Source: Rhodanobacter soli
GTDB taxonomy: Bacteria > Pseudomonadota > Gammaproteobacteria > Xanthomonadales > Rhodanobacteraceae
NCBI RefSeq assembly: GCF_040548735.1
Contig: NZ_JBEPSD010000002.1
Coordinates: forward strand, 62,001 to 126,000
Direction: 5' to 3'
Length of the DNA stretch: 64,000 nucleotides
Shown here: positions 58,431 through 64,000 of the stretch, piece by piece
Position numbering within the stretch: the first letter of the stretch is position 1
Layout of the letters: the number at the start of each line of letters is the position of its first letter
The notes under the pieces: model-generated
Database searches by the model: none
Seen by the model: the letters and a program-made list of their open reading frames with translations, nothing else
What the model was told of the DNA's origin: nothing
Program-made: the position numbers and the translations under genes

Positions 58431-60644
58431 ATGACGCAAGCTTCCGCGGTGCCGGCATTCCGGTACCGCGCCTTCATCAGCTACAGCCACCGGGACAAGG
58501 CCTGGGCGGGCTGGCTGCATCGGGCGCTGGAAACCTACGCGGTTCCGAAGCGCCTGGTCGGCCAGACGACAGCGTTCGGCGAGATCCCCGGCCGCCTTGC
58601 GCCGATCTTCCGCGATCGCGACGAGCTGGCCAGTGCCACCGATCTCGGCCGCAAGGTCAACGAGGCATTGGCGCAATCGGCCAACCTGCTGGTGATCTGC
58701 TCGCCGAACTCGGCGACTTCGCACTGGGTCAACGAGGAGGTGCTGGCGTTCAAGCGGCTCGGCCGCAGTGAGCGCATCTTCTGCCTGATCGTCGATGGCG
58801 AACCCGGCGCCAGCGAGCTGCCCGGCTGCGCCGCCGAGGAATGTTTCGCGCCGGCGCTGCGCCACCAACTCGGCGCCGACGGTGCGTTGAGCCACGAGCG
58901 CACCGAGCCGATCGCCGCCGACGCGCGCGCAGGCAAGGACGGCAAGGCCAACGCCAAGCTGAAGCTGATCGCCGGCATGCTGGACCTCGGCTTCGATGCG
59001 CTGAAGCGGCGCGAACTGCAGCGACGCGCCCGGCGCATGGCGGCGCTGGCCATGCTGGCGCTGATCGTGATGGCGGCGACCACCACCCTGGCGATCACCG
59101 CCATGATCGCCCGCCACGCCGCGGTGGTCGCCAGCCAGGCCGCCGAGCGCCGGCAGAAGCAGGCGGAGGGCCTGGTCAATTTCATGCTGGGCGATCTCAA
59201 CGACAAGCTGGCGCAGGTGCAGCGTCTGGACATCATGGAGGCGGTGGATGATCACGCGATGAACTATTTCCAGTCGCTGCCGAGTACCGACGTCACCGAC
59301 GAGGCGCTCGTGCAGCGCGCCAAGGCGCTGGAGAAGATCGGCATCGTACGGCTGGACCAGGGCCATCTGCCGGCGGCGATGGAGTCGTTTCGGGCGGCCT
59401 CGAAGCTCGCGGCCACGCTGGCGGAGGCGGCTCCCGCAGACGCCTCGCGGCAGCACGCCTATGCAAGAGTATTGACCTTCGTCGGCATGACCCACTGGTA
59501 TCAGGGACAGCTGGATGCGGCGCAACGGAGTTTTGTGTCGGCGCAAACCGTTCTGCAGCGTGTCGGGTCGAATGTCGCGGATAACCTGCCCTTGCAGTAC
59601 GAACTGGCCATGCTGGACAACAACATCGGCCATGTGCTTGAAGCGCGCGGTCAGTTGGACGAGGCAGCCGGCCACTACCGCAGGGCGCTGGTGTTGTCGC
59701 GGAAACTGGTGGCTGCCAAACCCGGCAACACCGAGTGGGCGTTGGAATTGGGCGGCGCGCACAACAATCTCGGCAAGCTGGCATTGATGCGCGGCGACCT
59801 TGCAACAGCTGTCGCCGAATACGCCGCCGACGACACGATCGAAACCGCGCTCTCCGCGCACGACCCAAGGGACAACGACCAGCGCGAGAGCATGCTTACG
59901 GTTCGCGCCATTCTGGGGCGCACGCTGGCCCTGACCGGCGACATCGAAGCGGGCATGCGCGATCTGCAACAGGCGGTCGACATCGCCGGGCAACTGACGA
60001 AGGTCGATCCGGGCAATACCAGCTTCCAGGAGCATCTGGCGCTGTATTCCTCGCAGTTGGGCCGGCTGCGGCGCTTGAGCGGCGATCTGCCCGCGGCTCA
60101 GACGCTGACTGCGCAGTCGCTGGCCATTTTCCTTGCCTTGACGAAACAGGATCCGGCGAACGTCGGCAGGCAGCGCGAGTTCGCCGAGGCGCAGCTTGAG
60201 CAGGCTGCGCAATTGCAGGCGTCCGGCCAGACCGACGCAGCGCGCAGGCAGGCGCAGGCTGCACTGGCGATCCTCGCCCCCTTGTTCGTCAAGCAGCCCG
60301 ACGACCGCGCCACCCTGCTGGCGATGGCGGGAGCGCAGCTTTTGCTCGCGGCGGTATCCGATGGGGCGCGGGCCACTCGGCAACTGCGCAGCGATGCCTT
60401 GAACGCGATGCAGGCGGTGAAAAGCGGCGATGACGATCCGCGTCTGCTGGCGTTGCAGGTCGAGGCGCTGCTGGTGCTGCGCATGAAAGCCGAGGCGCAG
60501 GCCGTGATCCGGCAACTGTGGAGCAGCGGCTACCGCGATGCGGCGCTGCTGGCCGTGCTGCGACGCGAGCGGATCGATTATCCGGTCAATACGGCATTCC
60601 AGCAGAAACTGCTGGCGGCAACCGACACCAACGCTCGCCGGTAA
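58431..60644 (+). CDS. TIR-domain protein with membrane helix and TPR region
   Basis: 737 residues from the ATG at 58431. Residues 11-~125 are a TIR domain: YRAFISYSHRDKAWAGWLH, FRDRDELASATDL, LLVICSPNSATSHWVNEEVLAF. WVNEE matches the WVxxE of SARM1, placing the NADase Glu at 103. One membrane helix lies at ~203-225, then a helical linker (AAERRQKQAEGLV) and TPR-like repeats to the C-terminus (GQLDEAAGHYRRALVL, GDIEAGMRDLQQAVDI). TIR is cytosolic and the repeats probably periplasmic. Starts at 58401 or 58284 are possible. It is first in a four-gene set. Confidence 0.88.
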   Translation: MTQASAVPAFRYRAFISYSHRDKAWAGWLHRALETYAVPKRLVGQTTAFGEIPGRLAPIFRDRDELASATDLGRKVNEALAQSANLLVICSPNSATSHWVNEEVLAFKRLGRSERIFCLIVDGEPGASELPGCAAEECFAPALRHQLGADGALSHERTEPIAADARAGKDGKANAKLKLIAGMLDLGFDALKRRELQRRARRMAALAMLALIVMAATTTLAITAMIARHAAVVASQAAERRQKQAEGLVNFMLGDLNDKLAQVQRLDIMEAVDDHAMNYFQSLPSTDVTDEALVQRAKALEKIGIVRLDQGHLPAAMESFRAASKLAATLAEAAPADASRQHAYARVLTFVGMTHWYQGQLDAAQRSFVSAQTVLQRVGSNVADNLPLQYELAMLDNNIGHVLEARGQLDEAAGHYRRALVLSRKLVAAKPGNTEWALELGGAHNNLGKLALMRGDLATAVAEYAADDTIETALSAHDPRDNDQRESMLTVRAILGRTLALTGDIEAGMRDLQQAVDIAGQLTKVDPGNTSFQEHLALYSSQLGRLRRLSGDLPAAQTLTAQSLAIFLALTKQDPANVGRQREFAEAQLEQAAQLQASGQTDAARRQAQAALAILAPLFVKQPDDRATLLAMAGAQLLLAAVSDGARATRQLRSDALNAMQAVKSGDDDPRLLALQVEALLVLRMKAEAQAVIRQLWSSGYRDAALLAVLRRERIDYPVNTAFQQKLLAATDTNARR

Positions 60645-60724
60645 GGCCGGGCGCAACGAACAGGGGATGGGCAACACCGGCAAGCGCGGTATCGGATCAA
60701 ACCCTCATTACCAAGGAATCCATC

Positions 60725-61123
60725 ATGCCGAACAATCTCAATGTCAAGCTCGACACGAGCACAACCCCGCCGTATCTCGATATCGATCAGAGTAACGGTG
60801 CGAACCACGTCAGCCGTAGTCCCAACGCGCAAACCATCACCTGGCAGCTGACCGGCAATGCGGCCTCGGGATCGTTCAATACGCAAAGCGATCCGGAACC
60901 TGGTTTCGCCTGGGTCGGCACGCCGCCACCTGCCGGCATCTTCGGCTCCCCCGTGCTGCAGGCAAACGGCAACCAGCTGACGATGAGCGACCTCAACAAC
61001 AGCGCCAGCACGGCAGGCGACTGGATCTATCAGCTGAGCGCCACCATCGGCGGTGTGGTCTACCAGTCCAACAAGACATCCCTCACGCAGACCAATACGA
61101 ACCCGTCGATAAAAAACAACTAA
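60725..61123 (+). CDS. 132-residue small protein ending in PSIKNN
   Basis: AAGGAATC precedes the ATG. No signal peptide and no membrane helix. The sequence is rich in Asn, Ser, Thr and Gln with alternating hydrophobics (TITWQLTG, WIYQLSATIGGVVY), suggesting a beta-sandwich. It contains SDPEPGFAWVG and a Pro/Gly loop (GTPPPAGIFGSP). The base composition is lower in GC than its neighbours, hinting at transfer or relaxed codon use. Its last six residues, PSIKNN, recur at the end of the next protein. I tentatively recall a DP-EP family with a similar motif; function unknown. Confidence 0.78.
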   Translation: MPNNLNVKLDTSTTPPYLDIDQSNGANHVSRSPNAQTITWQLTGNAASGSFNTQSDPEPGFAWVGTPPPAGIFGSPVLQANGNQLTMSDLNNSASTAGDWIYQLSATIGGVVYQSNKTSLTQTNTNPSIKNN

Positions 61124-61258
61124 TTCCCGAAGAGCCCGACAGGCTCCAGGCCCGGACACCGTGACCTGGAGCCTTGGAAAATTCGGGCAACGGGCGTCAA
61201 GGCACGGATGCCGGCACGGAGCACCAACGTCATCGCTTCAACTACCTTGGAGACCGAC

Positions 61259-61417
61259 ATGCCAAAGACCAGCCATGAAAGTCAGGACGCTCCGGCCGCG
61301 CCGCTGCCCACTGACGACGAGAATGTCCTGGCGAATAGCGACGCCGAGCAGGAATCCGCGCTGGTGAGCACGCCCGCGCCGGACACCGCCACTCGTCCGT
61401 CGATCAAGAATAATTAG
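61259..61417 (+). CDS. 52-residue acidic peptide ending in PSIKNN
   Basis: GGAG lies six bases before the ATG. The peptide is hydrophilic and acidic with Pro/Ala runs (MPKTSHESQDAPAAPLPTDD at the start) and probably disordered. It ends RPSIKNN, then TAG. The six-residue tail is the same as in the preceding protein, while the codons differ at four third positions. That points to selection on the peptide, not recent DNA duplication. It may be a recognition tag for a common partner encoded in this locus, or a precursor peptide; both are inference. Confidence 0.7.
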   Translation: MPKTSHESQDAPAAPLPTDDENVLANSDAEQESALVSTPAPDTATRPSIKNN

Positions 61418-61555
61418 GGTGCGCCGCGGTCCAGGCATTCACCAGGGCTCATGCGGCTTCGTGAGGAGGCTGCCGGCAGCGGCCTCCTGTGGGGTTCCGT
61501 GGGCCTGCGGAATCGTGCGCGGTCCATCGTGCGTAGCCTTCAGCGGGAAGCCGTC

Positions 61556-63247
61556 ATGACTCCCCTGGTCATCGGCGTCACCAGCCATCGCAATATTCCC
61601 GCCGACGAAATCGAGCCGATCCGGCAACGCGTGCGGGATTTCCTGGCGCAACTGCGGCGCGATTTCCCCGCGCTGCCGCTGGTGGTGCTGTCGGCGTTGG
61701 CCGAGGGCGGCGACCAGTTGGTGGCGTACGAGGCGCTCGCCGTGAGCGCGCGCCTGGTCGCGCCGTTGCCGTTACCGCAGGAACTGTACGTGGACGACTT
61801 TGCCGACCCAGCGGTGCGCGCCAGTTTCGACGCGCTGTGCGCTCGGGCCGAGGTCGTGCCGCTGCCGTTGCCGAAGGGGCAGTCGTTGCTTGATCTCGGC
61901 ACGCCAGGCCTCGCGCGCGATCGTCAATACGCCAAGGCCGGCGTCTATATCGCCAGCCACTGCCACATCCTGCTGGCGATCTGGGACGGCAAGGTATCGG
62001 GCCGGCTCGGCGGCACCGCGCAGATCGTGAAATACCATCTGAGCGGTACCCTGCCGGGCCTGATCGACCGGCGCCGGGATACGCGCCACGTGCTGGGCGG
62101 CGGCGACGAAAGCCTGCTCCTCCACATCGTCTGTTCGCGCGACGGGCCCGACGGCGCGCCGGCTGCCGGACTGCTGCCCTTGCAGGTGCTGTGGCGTACC
62201 GCCGACACGGCTTCCGCCGCCGATAGCATGCCGGCGGATTTCAGGCTGATGTTCGCGCGCATGGTCGAGTTCAATCGCGAGTGCGACAAATACGCCGACG
62301 AGATCATGGCCGCCGCGCCGGCGCGGCCGGTCGCCGAAACGCGCCACACCGCGGCCATCGACCGGCTGTTCCATGCCGCCGACTGGCTGGCGATGCATTT
62401 CCAGCGGCGGGTACTGCTGGCCATGCGCCTGACTTACACGCTGGCGGCCTTGATGGGCATCGCCTTCACGTTCTATGCGCACATGCCCGCGCAGAACTTC
62501 CTGATCTACCTGTTCCTGGTCCTGTTCGCCAGCGGCGGCGCGGTGGCGGCGCTGGCCCGGTATCGCGGCTGGCACCGCAAGTATCTGGATTACCGCGCGC
62601 TGGCGGAGGGCTTGCGGATCCAGTCGTACTGGCGGCGGGCGGGCATCTCGGCGAATGCCGACCACGAATTCGCGCATGACAACTTCCTGCAGAGGCAGAA
62701 CATCGAACTGGGCTGGATCCGCAACGTCATGCGCGCCGCCGGCCTCGACGTGGTGACCGCTCCGACGGCGTCCCCGCCGACCGCACTGGCGGACGTCATT
62801 GCGGAATGGGTGGGGGAATCGGGGAAGTCCGGGCAGCTTCATTACTACGAGCGCAAGACCATCGAGCGCACCGGCCTGCACCACGTGACCGAAGCGATCG
62901 GCTCGCTCAGCCTGTGGGGCGGCGTGGCGATCAGCGTGTTCCTTGCCATATTCGTGCTCAAGCTGTCGCAGGAAACCAAGACCACCCTGGTGATGATCAT
63001 GGCGGTGCTGTCGATCATGGCCGCCGTGCGCGAGGCTTACGCCTACCGCAAGGCCGACAAGGAATTGATCAGGCAGTACCGTTTCATGCAGCGCATCTTC
63101 GCCAGCGCACGCACGGCATTGGACCGCACGCACGATCCCGTGCTGCAGCGGCAGATCCTGCTTTCGCTCGGCGACGCCGCACTCACCGAACACGCCGAAT
63201 GGACGCTGATGCAGCGCGAACGCCAGGTGGAGCACAGCAAGCTCTGA
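61556..63247 (+). CDS. SLOG-like domain fused to four membrane helices
   Basis: 563 residues from the ATG at 61556 (GGAAG upstream). Residues 1-~215 look like a SLOG Rossmann domain: LVIGVTSHRNIP (phosphate loop), LVVLSALAEGGDQLVAYEAL, and CHILLAIWDG. Membrane helices are predicted at about 286-306, 314-334, 450-470 and 477-492. The first pair is followed by WHRKYLDYRALAEGLRIQSYWRRAGI, a helical block also seen in SLATT-like effectors. SLOG domains bind nucleotide-derived ligands such as the cyclic ADP-ribose made by TIR enzymes, and one is encoded just upstream. Pore formation on ligand binding is a reasonable guess, not shown. Confidence 0.75.
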   Translation: MTPLVIGVTSHRNIPADEIEPIRQRVRDFLAQLRRDFPALPLVVLSALAEGGDQLVAYEALAVSARLVAPLPLPQELYVDDFADPAVRASFDALCARAEVVPLPLPKGQSLLDLGTPGLARDRQYAKAGVYIASHCHILLAIWDGKVSGRLGGTAQIVKYHLSGTLPGLIDRRRDTRHVLGGGDESLLLHIVCSRDGPDGAPAAGLLPLQVLWRTADTASAADSMPADFRLMFARMVEFNRECDKYADEIMAAAPARPVAETRHTAAIDRLFHAADWLAMHFQRRVLLAMRLTYTLAALMGIAFTFYAHMPAQNFLIYLFLVLFASGGAVAALARYRGWHRKYLDYRALAEGLRIQSYWRRAGISANADHEFAHDNFLQRQNIELGWIRNVMRAAGLDVVTAPTASPPTALADVIAEWVGESGKSGQLHYYERKTIERTGLHHVTEAIGSLSLWGGVAISVFLAIFVLKLSQETKTTLVMIMAVLSIMAAVREAYAYRKADKELIRQYRFMQRIFASARTALDRTHDPVLQRQILLSLGDAALTEHAEWTLMQRERQVEHSKL

Positions 63248-63313
63248 TCGTTCCGGCTTGTCGGGCGCCGAGTGGAGGCTTCCGGGGAGCGATGTCCGGT
63301 GCCGCCACGAGCT

Positions 63314-63901
63314 TCAATGAGGTGAGATGGGGAGAGGCGGCGTGGGTGCCTTGTCCACGCGCTGCCATGCGCGCAGGCCGATCACCGCCAGCAGCACGAA
63401 GCCCGCGTACAGCACCGAGGTGATCAGCAGGTGCTTGTAGACGTATTCGCCCACGTAGATCACGTCCACCACGATCCACAGCCACCACGCGGCGACGTGC
63501 CGCTTCGCTTGCCACCACTGCGCGACCAGGCTGAAGGCGGTCAGCGCCGCATCCAGCCAGGGCAGGGCGGCGTCGGTTCGGTAGTGCATGAACGCGCCCA
63601 GCGCCAGCGCGCCGAGGCTGCCGAGCGCCAGGTGCACGATCGCCTGCCGCCGTGGCAGTGCGGCCACTTCCACGCGGCCGTCCTCGCCCATGTGCTGCAG
63701 CCAGCGGTACCAGCCGTAGCCGATCAGCAGCGCGAACGCCAGCTGCAGCAGCGCGTCGGAGTAGAGCTTCGCGTCGACGAACACCCACGCGTAGACCAGC
63801 ACCGAGATCAGCCCCACCGGCCAGCACCACGGACGCCGGCGGGTGGTGAGCCAGACGGCCCAGGCGCTGACCAGCGCGGCGATGAGTTCGACCCAGGTCA
63901 T
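63314..63901 (-). CDS. pnuC: PnuC-family vitamin transporter
   Basis: 195 residues, about seven helices. WVELIAALVSAWAVWLTTRRRPWCWPVGLISVLVYAWVFVDAKLYSDALLQ and RHVAAWWLWIVVDVIYVGEYVYK are PnuC signatures with the Trp-rich binding site. PnuC proteins carry nicotinamide riboside; close PnuT relatives carry thiamine. The gene follows a TonB-receptor gene, the usual partner for outer-membrane passage of either vitamin. No THI-box is visible in the portion shown, so the substrate is open. Confidence 0.9.
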   Translation of the reverse strand: MTWVELIAALVSAWAVWLTTRRRPWCWPVGLISVLVYAWVFVDAKLYSDALLQLAFALLIGYGWYRWLQHMGEDGRVEVAALPRRQAIVHLALGSLGALALGAFMHYRTDAALPWLDAALTAFSLVAQWWQAKRHVAAWWLWIVVDVIYVGEYVYKHLLITSVLYAGFVLLAVIGLRAWQRVDKAPTPPLPISPH

Positions 63902-63902
63902 G

Positions 63903-64000
63903 TCAGAACGCGACGGTCAAGGAGAGCCGGGCCAGCCGCGGCGCGCCCGGGAACAGGTAGCTGTCGCCGCCGGAGCTGCCGGTGTCGCGCCAGTAGAAGC
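63903..64000 (-). CDS. TonB-dependent receptor, C-terminal end only
   Basis: The last 32 codons, continuing beyond the window. They read ...FYWRDTGSSGGDSYLFPGAP, then RLARLSLTVAF and stop. The SYLFPGAPRLARLSLTVAF strand with terminal Phe is the final barrel strand of a TonB-dependent receptor. It ends one base before the pnuC start codon, so the two are one operon; the receptor should deliver the pnuC substrate. Confidence 0.8.
   Translation of the reverse strand, partial: FYWRDTGSSGGDSYLFPGAPRLARLSLTVAF

Noticed and set aside
58308-60683. 791-residue minus-strand frame opposite the TIR gene
   Set aside because: No recognised motif; the TIR and TPR signatures are on the plus strand.
1-64000. 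CRISPR array, prophage, transposase, tRNA or rRNA
   Set aside because: No regularly spaced repeats, integrase or transposase motifs, and no tRNA- or rRNA-like stretch was found on reading both strands.

Overview
The window is high-GC DNA from a gammaproteobacterium of the Xanthomonadales, most likely Rhodanobacteraceae (Rhodanobacter/Dyella-like). This is inferred from gene content and style: many TonB-dependent uptake genes, an egtB-egtD pair, YajQ, a TrxC, short secreted proteins of Xanthomonadales type, and C-rich small intergenic hairpins. It is ordinary chromosome, densely coded on both strands. I see no rRNA, tRNA, CRISPR, prophage or insertion sequence.

Layout. 1-6.2 kb: a three-gene minus-strand chain (45-residue Cys protein, Tat-type alpha/beta hydrolase, Rossmann protein cut by the window edge), an AraC regulator, an AmpD-like amidase, then rlmKL. 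6.2-13 kb: ergothioneine genes egtB-egtD, a secreted S10 carboxypeptidase, and an FMN-reductase/LysE pair divergent from a LysR gene. 13-19 kb: trxC, a possible membrane zincin, an SH3 protein, then an envelope redox-repair locus. In that locus msrB and dipZ are divergent from an ECF sigma factor with its NrsF-type membrane anti-sigma, and both directions carry the same promoter motif. 19-30.8 kb: mixed housekeeping genes, a histone-H1-like protein, a strong small-RNA candidate before pncB, and metN-metI-metQ. 30.9-47 kb: peroxidase, SlyD, phospholipase A1, an AlkZ/YcaQ-type glycosylase, two tandem cold-shock genes, old yellow enzyme, pirin, tcdA, phbB, gluQ, htpX and htpG.

48-57.5 kb is a six-gene operon: TonB-dependent receptor, membrane-anchored serine hydrolase, dipeptide epimerase, POT peptide transporter, RpiR/MurR-type regulator and a second serine hydrolase. 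Together these look like import and breakdown of peptides containing D-amino acids, plausibly murein peptides.

58-63.3 kb holds the most unusual locus. A TIR-TM-TPR protein that keeps the SARM1-like catalytic Glu is followed by two small unrelated proteins ending in the same six residues (PSIKNN, encoded with different synonymous codons), then a SLOG-like domain fused to four membrane helices. A near-perfect CRP/Clp palindrome sits over the predicted -35 of the first gene. The pairing of a TIR nucleotide-signal enzyme with a SLOG-membrane protein recalls Thoeris-type signalling, but the architecture and the shared tail match no system I know. pnuC and the end of a TonB receptor close the window.
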